64,000 bases of DNA from Galaxea fascicularis. Taxonomy: Eukaryota > Cnidaria > Anthozoa > Scleractinia > Euphylliidae. Numbering within the stretch: the stretch's first letter is position 1; the number at the start of each line of letters is the position of its first letter. Shown piece after piece: positions 37,601 through 49,606 of the stretch. Made by a program: the position numbers and the translations under genes. The stretch is from the NCBI GenBank assembly GCA_948470475.1, contig OX419346.1, forward strand, positions 19,467,917-19,531,916. The letters run 5' to 3'. The notes beneath the pieces were generated by a model. The model was not told where the DNA came from. It did no database searches and was given only the letters and a program-made list of their open reading frames with translations.

Positions 37601-39126
37601 CCAGTTCTTTGGCATACGAAGGTGAATCAATCAAATACTAGAGGTTTTAATGAAAGGGACTAGACTGGCAAAAAAAACCGTTATATAGACCGTGCAAACT
37701 GACAAAAAAAACGTTGACTTTACAGAAACAAAATTTCGGTGAATTGATTCTGAACCACCCAAATAGAAACCCAAATTTTCGACCACAGGCATCATTTGAA
37801 GTATTGAGCTTAAATCGCTCAGTCTGACTCTTTTTTAGCGGTTTTCGCGCATGACTCAGTTTCTTTGGGGTACAAAAATAATTCATCAAGCCCAAGACAA
37901 AATGCATATTTGTAAAATGTAAGTGAAAGTGTATAGACCAACGTTTCCTGGCTAGACAAAGGAGGCTTTCTTGTTCCTTAACTGCATGGAATCTTGTGCT
38001 TTAGTTCAAATTGGTGCGTGAAATTAAAACTTGAATGATGACTGAACGATTCAAATGAAAGGTATTTTTCTTCACAGGGTTGTATCTTTCGCTAAGTCGT
38101 GTAACTAGATTGAATAAGAGTCTAAGGCAGTATATGTCCTCGAAACTGAGAGATTGAGCTTATAATCATAATAATGATAAATACTTCTTTGACCACCCCC
38201 CGAGAGGGGCTTTTCAGGGACGATGAAACAAATAATACAAATGAAAACAACAGAGTTAAGAATTCCAACTGGCGGGACGCAGACCAGATGACTATTTACA
38301 AGGATGACCGAGTAGTTGAACCAGGCACGAAGCCAGAATTACACCAGCCGAGCTTGTGGCTAGTCATCGCTTTCAAATCCAGCTCCCTAAACCACTCGGG
38401 CATCCTGTCTCCTTCAACTTGCGTGCATGGAGCAAAATATATCTAATCTTACCATCAACACGAAAATACTTTTGACGTTTGAAATGTTGTGATAAGACCA
38501 AAATTGAAACTAGAAATAAACTCAGTTTCGAAGTTCCGACTCAGTCATGGAACAGAACAAGAGAAGCATCGGTCAAAAAGGTAATCATTAAATTAACAGA
38601 CTTTTGGTTCTCTCTGTTCCAAACAAAAAACGACTGAGGGCAAATGATTTTTTGGAAGGTTTAAAAAACCAAAATTGCGCTAGACCGTAAGAATTTAGTT
38701 TTGAGCTGCCTCTACAGGAATTCAATGATCGGAGTAAAGTTTTACCGAAATCAAAATATCAAAAACTTAAGGACCTACAAGATGGCCTAAAAGTTTGTCT
38801 TTTTTTCTCACGATCTATTGACAAATAATTACCATACCTGACTGTTGCCGGGCCGTAGCAACTGTAACACATTTATTGCTGGGTTCAAAGAAAGTTTTGT
38901 TCTTGTTAGAACGTCCACATTGACACCAACATCCTCCAAGACTCGTACCGTTGAACGTATCACATTTAGGAGAGTAGCCATCTGATGTCTTACGGCATTG
39001 GTCTGTATTTTTCTTCAGCAAAATGTCATCATCTGGATGAAGCTTCTCTCGAAAGATTTTTATCTCAGACTGTCCCTGAACAATTGGGCTGGAACTTAAG
39101 AGCAGCAAGAGAAACGTACAAAACAT
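28695..39126 (-). CDS. Receptor-array gene c: type I membrane receptor with a divergent multi-exon tail (625 aa model)
   Basis: Twelve exons: 38838-39126, 35737-35987, 34770-34911, 33883-34043, 33104-33151, 31716-31870, 31354-31385, 30989-31014, 30691-30784, 30119-30415, 29348-29566, 28695-28858. All are GT-AG and the sum is divisible by three. Signal peptide (ATG at 39126, MFCTFLLLLLSSSPIVQG), six-cysteine domain with CWCQC (44-86), D2 to residue 180 with three cysteines, D3 to 227 ending in Cys, a Pro-rich stalk (228-297), membrane helix at about 321-343, and a 282-residue tail. The tail differs from those of d, e and f. It has SLYPEV and LDYDGL (both ITIM-pattern), YVVM (YxxM), YYVV, NPPPRPPGAK (proline-rich, a possible SH3 ligand) and MNPLF. 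The extracellular plan is shared with its neighbours, so the signalling half has been exchanged or has diverged. First ATG with a good signal peptide chosen. Confidence 0.83.
34345..34555. mobile_element. Fold-back element in gene c intron
   Basis: The left arm with AACTGGTTATCATACATGAC and ATTTTGTCCTTGGTTTAAAT matches the reverse complement of the right arm (GTTATGTATGATAATCAGTT and AATTTAAACTAAGGACAAAA). Both arms contain a shorter copy of the same words. Confidence 0.75.
35377..35548. mobile_element. 172-bp MITE, almost fully palindromic
   Basis: Starts AATAGGCTATTTCCAAATTA and ends with the near inverted copy TAATTTGGAAATGGCCTATT. The centre carries inverted TTTCATATG words. It lies in the intron between D2 and D3 of gene c. 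Confidence 0.8.
36419..36856. mobile_element. Fold-back element with TTAAAGGGAACCTCCACTC ends
   Basis: Terminal inverted repeats at 36419-36437 and about 36838-36856. Inner arms (TTTGTTTTCAAATTTCCTGG with CGCCGCCATCTTGAATAATT, and the reverse complement at 36680-36725) make a long hairpin. A 20-odd-base T-run lies at 36489-36512. Located in intron 1 of gene c. Confidence 0.8.
38185..38430 (+). repeat. SINE-like dispersed repeat, copy 1
   Basis: Resembles the reverse complement of 52806-53061: TTGACCAC, GAGGGGCTT, CAGGGAC-ATGAAACAA, GGC-GACGCAGACC and TAGTTGAACCAGG in the same order. Copy 2 has a GATT-rich tail beside it. No protein seen; an open frame across it is chance. Confidence 0.65.
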
Positions 39127-42100
39127 GGTTATCGCTTTTGAACTCAAATTACAGTTTTCTTTGTGCGACACAATAGAAGAAATAATTCAAACACGGCTGA
39201 TTAAGATGTTGGTTGGATGGCACTGCTGGTTCGATCTGTTGTCAGAAAATTGCTGATATCGTATCCACTTGAGGACAACTCTTATCGATTCGATCCTGAA
39301 ACTTCCAAATTTCGTGTTTCACCAAAGCCGTGAGGTACAGTTTCTTACGCTCGCTTAATCAAGTATAGTGCTCTTCACGAACGCACTCGATTCTAAGGCA
39401 CCTAAAGTCACGGGAACAGAGCCACCCAACACAATATCGGTCTCAGTATTGATCCAAGTGGATGCAATTGCTCTTTTCCTTTGTTCTATTGGCTGTTGAG
39501 CTGGTATGAGCACCGATCGCGATGCGGTCGTAAACCGGGCTGGGGCGTATATCGCAGTTTATTTTATAGATCATTTGAGCAAATATACGACTCGTGACGT
39601 AATCCTTGCTGCCACAAACAACAAAACATTTTGATTTCACTTCAGTCGAGAGAAAGAAAAATTTGATTTTAGGTCTGGGGAAAGGTAAATAGAATCAGTT
39701 GTAATGATTGAGAATTGGTGGACTTTTTGACCTCTAGGAAATTAAATTCAATATCCACTTGAATCGATACCGTGGGAATTCGGAGAATCTTTTAAAAGTA
39801 TACAAAGGAACAATTCCTCTTCTGACGGAGTTTTGGTTCTAAACTGTTACGAGGAGGAAGCTGTGTGGGGGCGAAATATCTGCAAAATCAAAAAATAAAT
39901 ATAAAAAAAAAGGTTTCGCACGCAGGTTTTTCAGACAGGCCAATCGAGCGGAAATCCACGCAAGATAACGCTAACAAACATCGTGTTAAATAATTTGTAC
40001 AACTTTTGCGTAAATTTCATTATTTGTCTTGCGCTGACAAAATGCATCGGCGACCTGATAGCCTGCATGCACGCATTGTGCTTTAACAAACTTTGGTCAA
40101 ACCATTGGTTAAAACATAACACCGAGAGATTGACTGGAGATAGAAAATTGTCAATTTTTATCTTTTCTTTTAACTGATATCAAATTAAATCCAGATTTAA
40201 ATGGTTATATATTTTTTAATTGCCTCATTAAATAACTTCGTCATTCTATTATGTTATTTTGCGGGGGGCTTCAAGGCAATTGAAAAACGTCCACACAATA
40301 AGAGTCTCTACTGGAAAGTTCCGTCTCACGTTTAACTGGTATTGCAAAGCCCCCTCTTTCTTGGAAAAATATACTTACGGCAGTCTTTTTTACCCTTAAA
40401 GCGAAGGAAGTGTACGTGGTTTCATGGTCGAACACAGGGAATGAATGGTTAAGCATACTTCATTGAGTTGAAGAGCCAAAAGCAAAACAAGTCAATAAAG
40501 AGATTGTCGTGTAAGTCTAGAAATAAAGTTGTTCGTCAGTAAATTAATCGTTGAAAAAGAATGAAGGTTTTTAGAGAACAAGAAGTATAGAACTGGAATT
40601 TCATAGCACTGAATAACTATGTGCTCGTAGGTTTACCGGTCTATATTGTTCACTGTTAGGTAATTGTTCTAAATGCTTTGTCATTAATAAATTGCTGATT
40701 TCATTCCTTTGTCTGTCAAATCATCCAAATTAACAGCGTTAAACTAATACAGACTCTGCAATAAAGCGAAAAAAAAAAGTACTCAAAAAGGCTAAATTCT
40801 TTTCGATGTTTTTATATTTTTGTTATGAATTTTATCGGTGAAATGTTTGGAATCTCAAAAGAGTTATAAGATATTGCTCCAGTTCTTGTACGTGACAAGA
40901 TGGCATTTCCATTTAACAACGTTGCTTGGACTATTTTTTTTTTCACCGCACTTAGAATTATGCTCCAGACAATGCCCACAATTTCGAAAATCAGGTCGAA
41001 ACAGAAGTTTTCATCTCATAACAAAACTTTGTTTTCAAGGTGGTTCATTCCGTGATGAGTTGGGAACCGCGTAGACATACGCTTGTTCAGCGGTATCTTT
41101 TAGTTTTTCGCCGGTAAGTTTCTCCACAGATAACCGCCAATTGCTATATATTGCTACTACAAAAACCGGGAAAGACGGATCTGCAGACTAAAGGAATCAC
41201 GTCACGCAACGAAACCAAAAGAAATCCGTTGGTATACTATTTTTATGTCTACAGGTGATTAAAACCTCGTATATAGATATTGCCCGTGCGGTGTGTTGTG
41301 CCACGTTCTAATAAACAAGTTCTGGTTTACACTAGAAGAGGCGAGCAACTTACCTTCGATGCATTTGCGTAAAATGGCTAGACATTGCGTGCTCTTTATA
41401 CATACTCTTGCCATACTACAATTCATTGGTTTCCTAAACTGGTCCCTATGCGACCAGAAGTTGAGAGAATTTAGGGGACGGTCATTATTGGGCGTATTCT
41501 GGAGTAGGAATAAATAGAATATGCTTTAAATTCTCGTTTTAGATCGATTTGGGAAACGGAAAAGAATTACCATCTGTGCTCACACATAAATGTAAAGATC
41601 AATCTCATATTTCAGCTTTCTTTGTCTTCCCATTCTGAAAACTGGATATCGAAAGCGTCATTATAGTTATCATAACTGATAAATGTTGATCTGGTGTGAG
41701 CTCCTCTCATCGTTTGTCTATAAGGCTGAAGGCAGTCATGCAATGCAGTTTTAAAAATAATGACAATTTTGAACAGAAAACCTGTGAAAACGTTTTGTTT
41801 ATTCAGGTATCTCTCGTGCCTGAAAAAAAAAATCAAACTCCTGCTTTGTTTTAAGTAAAATACTAGATCAGAGTTCGACAGTAAAAAGTTTGGCGAGCTC
41901 ATATTCTTACCGTCTGGGAATTGCTCATTGCATGTTTTTGATAAAACTTTATAAGACTTTACTTTTTTTCTCGCTTGATTGAGAAATAAATTGGTTGATA
42001 AACTTTTAAATTGAAAAGCAATAACTGTGTGTCACACGGACCACAGTAACTCTCAGCAGTACAAAGTCCATTGTTATCTCTACATTCGAGTAAAGTCGGA

Positions 42101-42824
42101 TGGCAAATTTATGATTCATGATAAGTGATCTACGAACTTTAATCTTTACAAAAACTGACCCCCTAAGATAGACCATCGGTTCCGACAAAGTTGTCGGGCA
42201 TTTCTATTGTGTCATTAGTAACGCCGCAAGCCGCCCGTTCTCTTTTGTCTGAAAGTTGGTGCGCAGTGCCAAATATATGTAATTAATATGCCACGATGAT
42301 GCCAATAATTTAAAGTCTTTATTTCACTTATATAGTTACTTATATAGTTCTATAAGGCGAGTCATATAAGGCGAGACAGAAGGAAAAATAACCATGCATT
42401 ATGTAAAGAAAAGTGGTGCTGGTTACTAATTAAAATAAGTAAAAAAAAAAAAACGCGTATCAGATTCCATTTATTTAATTTCGAATATACGCTTTCTCTG
42501 TTAACTCTTACAAATAGGAAAAATGCGTTGTGAAATGATTGCAATATACTCGTCTGCTACAAATCATCTAATGGTTGGGTTACTGTTACAAATCTTTTCA
42601 AAATACAAAACACATCAAAAGCCCAAAACAAACAGAGTTAATGTTTCATTGTAACTTGTTGCTAAAACTCTCTATGAGCTTTCAAAAACACGATGAAGGT
42701 AAATAATTTGAAATATCACGGTGAAGTTGACTTCAGTATGGCGACCGCAGCAGATCTATTTTAAGACTTAATCGTGCGAAGGTTTTCTATTTTGGGCTTT
42801 AATCACGTATTCGGGGACCACTTC
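39127..42824. other. Intergenic region between genes c and d
   Basis: Upstream flank of gene c and 3' flank of gene d. No convincing gene; one weak terminal-exon candidate (41612-41725) is listed separately. An AATAAA for gene d may lie at 42470-42475 on the minus strand. Confidence 0.45.
41612..41725 (-). other. Weak terminal-exon candidate with tyrosines
   Basis: A CTGCCTTCAG acceptor precedes 38 phase-0 codons ending in TGA. The peptide includes TFISYDNYNDAFDIQFSEWE. It is acidic and Tyr-rich like the receptor tails but has no YxxL, and it lies downstream of gene d's own stop codon. It could be an alternative 3' end of gene d or chance. Confidence 0.2.
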
Positions 42825-43475
42825 CTATTTGTGCCGCATCTCTGCAGAATCTACATAGGTGTATTTGTGTAGTGACTGATACTCGGTGTCTAAAAATCTG
42901 TTTGATTGTAGTTCTTTATAACCACAGTCATCTTGAGTCTCAGATGTCTCGGCTTCTTCGAGTACATGATAATATGCTTCTGTGTCGTGGGCCTCATCAA
43001 CGAATTCTTTTCCCTCGCTAGATTTTAGAGCCTTAGGCATTGATTCCTTAAGCAAGCCATGATGGTCTTCGTTGTTCACGTGACTGACTGGTGCATCAAG
43101 ATCACCGGGTCCCTCAAGCACATGATAATAAGGGGCTTTTCTTTGAGGTACTGGGGAAACCTCTTGGTTTGGTTCCTTGAATGGAAGATCTTCCATTCTC
43201 TCAAGAGCGTGATAATAAGAAGGAGTTTTCGTTTTGGAGAGAGGGTCCTCTTCTCTTGGTTGCGAGAGTTTTGGTGCGTTTTTATGCAGAGCATCAGATA
43301 ACGGATAATCGTAGTCAAGTTTCTTCAGCTCCTCTTGCGCCTCACTACGCTGGTCAGAACTCACGGTCGTTTGGCAATGACGCAGTTCTAAAGAGATTCC
43401 AGTTTTATTTGGGACATTGTATCGAACTGCGTACATTCCTATAAAAAGTAATTAAGTATATTTTACTAGACTCTT

Positions 43476-43516
<41 letters not shown>

Positions 43517-46500
43517 TATTATTATCATTTTTGCTATTACCATAATAACCGTAATCACCAACCATGGCAGGTTGCCATAACCAGAGAAGATCAGCAGACC
43601 GTCCAGTTTGCGAAACGTTAATCGATGTCATCTCATCACAAACTCACCCAATCGTGCTGCACCAAGCCATGATATGACTCCTAGAGTACAGTGTGACATG
43701 CATAGATTCAGAATTTTCAGTAAAGCTCATGGCTTACGCACCTCTTTCCATGAAACCACCTGGTGCAGGAGTGAGACTTAGATAACCTTCTGTTTGCTCG
43801 ACAACTGGCGACTGATCAGCCGTGTCATTGTGTGCTCGCTTTGTTGGAGTGCCTTCTAGACATTTCGAAGGTTTCCTCGAACTCCTACCATTAAAAACAT
43901 ATTTTGCTATTGGACATGCCGCTCCCCTCCGTAGTTTAAACATTCAATATATTCCTTACTTTATTGTGTCACAGTCTTTGCCAATGTTTTCTACAATAGA
44001 CTACTTTCGTAATGTCAAAATTCCTCTTGATAGCGAGGCCGAGAGGGCAAATAAGGAAAATGAAAGTAATGTTAATCATCTCTCACATTCCTTGCAATTC
44101 GTTTCTATGGCTTTTGTTCTCTAATCCTCGCTATATACTTGAAGCTGAATTTTAATCTTTCGAAAGTAGCCTATTAATTGTACTCTGCATAATTGTTGCA
44201 TGCCAGGAGGTGCACACGCGTCATTATTTTCGCCTCTGTTAGGAATATTAACTCCTTCCTATAACCATAGAACTATCTGTAAGCCATAACTTTATCGAAG
44301 CCTCACCTTTTCCTTTTCTTTCGACAAATCAAACAATAAATCGCAAAGATGACGACGAAAACAACCACACCAGAGCTCCCGCTTAATGCAATTAGAGTAA
44401 GTGGAACTTTACGAGAGGTCTCGTACATTGTTTTGATGTTCCGATCAGTGACCCTCCTGGAAAATGTCGTCCATAGCATTGTCTATAAAAAGGTTTGAAA
44501 ATATAAGAATTAAAGTTGCCCTTTATAGAAATATTTGCGCACAGTGTAGAGCCGTCATTCGCGATGGGATGGTTATATTACACAGTGCATAATAGGAGCA
44601 TCTAAAGAGACAAAGTAGATTGAACTTGTAGAGAAGAGGATAATCAATCAACTAACCTTACGTGTTGATTCGGTAGTCGTTGCCTCAGACAGAACATTGT
44701 TAGTAGTAACAGGCTCGCCAGTAGCAGAGAACATTGCAGTTGTTGAAGGCTTCGTTCCCTGTGTGGGTATTTCTCTTTGGTAAGAATATGGGCCTTTTCA
44801 ACACACACAATAAAAAACATCAGCTAAAATCTCCATAACGTTAACTTGAAAGCAAACTCAATTTATTGACGCAAAAGGGGAATAAGTGATTCTTATAAAA
44901 TGTCAGATAACAGTATCAATTCAACAAATACATACCTCGCCCTGGGCAGTAAGGGAATAGGGAATGTTCGGGAACCAAATAGAGAGTTAAATTCAAGCTG
45001 TTAAAACTTTATAAAACACACTGAAGCAATACTTTCGCAAAGGGAAACCCGTAAGTGGTGCTAAGCAAGCGAAAATATGATACCATACACATTTGGGAAG
45101 ATGTGTAACTGTTGGTAATTGCAGGAGGGGTAACTGAGGGTACAAAAAGAATATATGCCTTATATCATACGGATCTTTATTATATGAAGGAGAGTATTTT
45201 ACTTGAAAGTAAACCACTCGTAGATTCCATACGCCCCTTCATCCGGGACCCAAATGGCGTATTTTGTGTATGTCACCTTTGTGAGCGTTCAATGACGTCA
45301 CGATTCCCGCCTTTTGCTTTTGTTGAATTTGTTGTCTCCATATAATAAAAACACGTCGGCTCGAAGATATGAATTTTATGTTCGAGTGCCAAGAACAATA
45401 TTGTTCTTGCCACTCGAACATAAAATTTATATCAATTCTCGCCACCGTGTAATATCCGCTATATATATCTCGAGCAGTTGTGTTACCTACATTCCATAAT
45501 TCCTGCAGTCTTGAAAAGCAGACAAAACCATATCTCACGACATGGCATCTCAAGTTTTATTACTTTTCCTTGCATTTCTTTCTCTTCCGAGTAAACATCT
45601 TTGTTAATCTAAAAAAATATAATAAAATTAATTTACAATATATAGAGATGGTTTGATATAGTTTCAACCATGTGTTACTTTTCCAGTAAGCGAATACACA
45701 CATTAGTGGAATTTGCCTTAACATCATTCTAGAACAGATAATCAATTAATGTTATTCTCAAGCAGAATACTAGCCTTGAGGATGTAACTCTGTTCATTTG
45801 AGGCCCACTGTTTGGTTACTTCAAACCCACTTTCTGTTGAGCTGTCCAATGGTATCCAGCTACCGTTGCAAGCTTGGAAGCTGAGGAGAACCTTATTTTC
45901 TGAGCAGTCAGTTGTAGTACCGATGTTCAACCTGCCTGTTTGGTGTACCTTAAATACTTTTAAGGGGGATTTATCTTCCTCGTCAACGAAATTAGTTTGA
46001 CTGCAATCTAAGGAAAAAAGGTAATGCATATTACTTATTAGGCACTGAAAAATCAGTTCTCCTAACAATTCTTGTATTCATTTTTCCTCTTTTTGCATTC
46101 TACTTCCTTCCCCCTTTCTTTCTTTCTTTCTTTTTCTTTTTTTTTTTTCATTTTTCACTTCTCCTTAGTCTCTCTTCCACCTCCTCCTTCTCCTCCTCTT
46201 CCTCCTCCTCCTCCTCCTCCTCCTCTTCCTCCACCTCCTCCATTTCCTCCTCCTCTTCTTCTTCCTCCTCCCCCTCCTCCTTCTCCACTTCCTCCCCCTC
46301 CTCCTCCTCCTTATGCTCCTCCATTTCCTCCTCCTCTTCTTCCTCCACCTGCTCCATTTCCTCCTCCTCTTCTTCCTCCTCCTCCTCTTCTTCCTGCTCC
46401 TTCTCCTCTTCCTCCCCCTCCTCCTCCTCCTTATACTCCTCCATTTCCTCCTCCTCTTCTTCCTCCACCTCCTCCATTTCCTCCTCTTCTTCCTCCTCCT

Positions 46501-47567
46501 CCTCCTCCTTATGCTCCTCCATTCCCTCCTCCTCTTCTTCCTCCTCCTCCTCCTCCTTCTCCACCTCCTCCATTCCCTCCTCCTCTTCTTCCTCATCCCC
46601 TTCTTCTTCCTCCTCCTCCTCCTCGTTCTCCACCTCCTCCATTTCATCCTCCTCTTCTTCCTCCTCCTCCTCCTCCTTATGCTCCTCCATTCCCTCCTCC
46701 TCTTCTTCCTCCTCCTCCTCCTCCTTCTCCACCTCCTCCATTCCCTCCTCCTCTTCTTCCTCATCCCCTTCTTCTTCCTCCTCCTCCTCCTCCTTCTCCA
46801 CCTCCTCCATTTCCTCCTTCTTCTCCTCTTCCTCCACCTCCTCTATTTCCTCCTCCTTCTACCCTTTCTCCTCCTCCTCCTTCTCCACCTCCTCCGTTTC
46901 CTCTTCCTCCTCTTCTTCTTCTTCTTCCTCCTCGTCTTCCTTCTCTTCTTCCTCCTCCTCCTCCTCCTCTTCTTCCACCTCCTGCTTCGCCTTCTCCTCT
47001 TTCGCTTTCTTTTCCTTCTCCTTCTTTTACTCTTTCTTCCTGTTGCTCCTCATCCTTCTCCTTCTTCTATAATATTGTTTTTTTGCAAGGATCAAAAACT
47101 GAAGCTCCATTATAGTGATAGTTAGAGAATATGACGTATGGTTTTACAAAGAGAAAGATAGTTCACATGTGATAATTATATCCATGGCAGTTAGAATTTG
47201 CTGGACTTTGCTATAGAGGGAAAACACGTATGATCATTAAATATTTTAATAGTCGCATGACCTTACTTTGAAGTTCTGTCTCGCGAAATTCCTCGTTGTT
47301 GACACATTTCCAAACCCCCTTAAAAGCAGTGAAAGTAGCCGCTTGAGACGAGCAAGAACATTCACAACTTTGAGTGCTTGTTTGTTTCTGATAATCTTCG
47401 GCTGAAAAACGTGTGCAAAAATCATCCTCGTATCGACAAGTCCTACCCGGCAACTCAAGTTGATCTGTTCCTGTTGATGATTGCACTCTTCGAATAATGA
47501 CCTTCGATTTTCTGCTACCAACAAAATTCGGCTGAGATATCAAACAGAATAATAATAGTGAAAACAT
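42825..47567 (-). CDS. Receptor-array gene d: type I membrane receptor with YHVLE-repeat tail (573 aa model)
   Basis: Seven exons: 47267-47567, 45775-46007, 45491-45608, 44657-44793, 44307-44482, 43742-43884, 42825-43438. Signal peptide (MFSLLLFCLISQPNFVG), six-cysteine domain with CECSC (44-88), D2 to residue 178, D3 to about 217 ending MEC, a Thr/Ser-rich stalk, membrane helix at about 291-316 followed by RKKRKR, and a 257-residue tail. The tail has three copies of YYH[AV]LE, the first (SYYHAL) fitting the ITIM pattern. It ends with YKEL-x9-YQSL, which has ITAM spacing, and YTYVDS. The D2 exon is followed by GC rather than GT (AAG|GCTAGT). No in-phase GT exists there, and the phase demands this site. 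Intron 1 is mostly a 1-kb pyrimidine tract. Expected to be a cell-surface receptor signalling through SH2 proteins (inference). Confidence 0.83.
43476..43517. repeat. (ATC)n microsatellite
   Basis: ATC trinucleotide run in the intron just upstream of the last exon of gene d. Confidence 0.9.
45367..45432. repeat. 66-bp near-perfect palindrome
   Basis: The two halves are reverse complements with two mismatches and no loop. The arm contains TTTTATGTTCGAGTG then AAGAACAAT. It starts about 60 bases beyond the D3 donor of gene d and would form a cruciform or RNA hairpin. Confidence 0.85.
46081..47067. repeat. Polypyrimidine tract, (TCC/TTC)n, about 1 kb
   Basis: Nearly pure C/T on the plus strand for almost 1 kb, built of TCC and TTC units with longer internal repeats of about 170 bp (the TTATGCTCCTCCATT block recurs near 46311, 46509 and 46678). 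It fills most of intron 1 of gene d, so the transcript carries (GGA/GAA)n. The proline- or glutamate-rich open frames across it are low-complexity artefacts. Confidence 0.95.
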
Positions 47568-49606
47568 TGTCGAATTTAAATTTGTTTTGCCAATGTGATA
47601 TTGCTCAACATTGACGTGCGTGTTCAGTTTTATAATCGCGTTTTCTGATTAAGACGGAAAGACATCAACTCCCATAATTCGGCTAAAAACTGTGTCAGTC
47701 ACAGTTTTAGCACTGAAACCAAAAGCGATGGATTTGTGACATTTGTGACACGATTTCTGTTGAGTTATTTGTGTTACAAGTTAACACTTTCACAGGCATG
47801 AAAGTACTTTTAGCTCGAAATATCTTTTTGAGAGGCCACGTGTTTGCTTCCAAAAGCATTAACACTGTGTAGCTAATTAGTAAGAGAACCTCATATTTCG
47901 TGTACGATTTCACTTTAAACATTTCCTTTCTTTAGTTGGTTCCTACGCCGGATTTCCGTTTTGGTTGGCATAAGGATGCAGTATTTCGTGTTTGCCTTTC
48001 TTTTGCTTTTGATTAAAATGCTTGCCATCATTTGTTATGTAGTCAGTACGTTCATAAGGCATGTATGTCCTTCCTTTTCATCTTTGAATTCCCGCCACGA
48101 ACTGCTGATTCTATATACTGGCCTTCAAATATTTAATAGTGGCACTGTAGTCAGACGAGTCGTGTATCTTAACGTAATGGTATTCAATATTCTGTGATTG
48201 ATTATCATGTTCTCATAACCCATATACTTGATCACATATCATTCCTTTAGGGAGAACTGAGATTCTGAACACCATCAACTGTCTTAGCTCAAGACTTTGT
48301 ATGGCTTGGATAGTTTCAGTTTCTTTTTTGCCAGTCCTTTATTAAAAAGGGAGTAAAACCTGGATACGTTAAAACACCTTTAGAAACTAAAAGCCTCGGT
48401 CACGAAATCAGCGATGAGCTGACATTGTTGTGCTACTACAGGAAATCCAATTCGTTTTTTACGTCAGCTGACCCCAAAATCTGGGCTCTCCCTGCATAAA
48501 AAATCTCTACATAGGGAAATATCATAAAGATGAAAGGATAATCCACAAATATCGAGACAAGTATTCCGTTGAAGTTTACCTTGCATGACTTTCTGTTTCA
48601 ACTGACAATTGGCCTTACCTTCATTTCATAACCTTATCATGCAAACACGCACGAACAAGCAAGAGGGATTTTTAAGCTGTACTTTATTAGCTCTATCTGT
48701 AATTTAGAATTCCCCATTTTAGATTTTTGTTTATTATATAGTCTATCAGCGTGACTTTTTAATCAAGCAGCTTTAACTGTCTTTGCTGATATATGGTATC
48801 TGATATTTACATTTTAGGACTAATTATAACTTAACGTGAAATGCCAAAACGTGTTTCATTTTCTCACCTTAATCACGCGATCGACAGGTCGGGCTTTGCT
48901 AAATTCTCTATTTTCATACTTTCCTTCCAGTTTAACCAGTGATTTTTATAACTGTTAGTTTACTTTCCTTTCATCTGCTTTTTTGTTTGCTGTTATATTT
49001 TTTGGCTCCGTTTGCTCGCTGTTTCAGTTTTTATTTTGTTTTTATTTCCACGAATGATAAAGTTCAAGAACATAACAACTTTAAATCTTATTTTGTTGGC
49101 TTTAATTGACTTAGTTTTCAAGCCAAAGAGAGAGGTACGTTTTTCCTCCATACGTTCAGGATTACATAACGGTAGGCATGCGATAAACTGATAATTCAAC
49201 AGCTCTATTAAGCTCAACCAAACCAGATATGGTTGTAACAGCAAAAGAGCAAGAAGACAGTCAGCCCTTTCACCTCAGTCACGTAAACGTTTTTCTCACT
49301 CTAAGGTTAACATGAGCTGCACCTTTACAAAACTGGTGTGTCGGCAGTTCCACTTTGTAAGCTTCTTCCTCCGATTTACCAAATTTTGGAATAAAAATTC
49401 CAAAAAGATTTGGTCCAATTTTGTATGCAAATATCAACCAAAAATTCAAGTGTTAGTTTTACGGTAGATTGTCAGCCAATTTTCAAACATTCCGGTCAAA
49501 CGACAACCTTGAAAAAATAATTTTCCTCTTGAGTCTGATTTCAGCAGGTTGCACATATTTGTGTATGATCCTCATTTTGCGGTTTAGTGTACTGAATAAA
49601 AGACTT
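47568..49606. other. Intergenic region between genes d and e
   Basis: 5' flank of gene d and 3' flank of gene e. A plus-strand frame at about 47997 begins MQYFVFAFLLLLIKM, like a signal peptide, but nothing plausible follows. No gene called. Confidence 0.45.

Noticed and set aside
38174..38446. 90-codon plus-strand frame
   Set aside because: Falls on a SINE-like repeat whose other copy (52806-53061) is open in a different, unrelated way.
45239..45553. Alternative D3 exon for gene d starting ELWNVGNTT
   Set aside because: It has only one of the conserved cysteines and runs through the palindrome; 45491-45608 aligns with D3 of the other genes at every conserved position.
46072..47115. Long proline-rich plus-strand frame and long glutamate-rich minus-strand frame
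   Set aside because: Both are forced by the (TCC/TTC)n tract; several frames on both strands stay open there and none has complex sequence.
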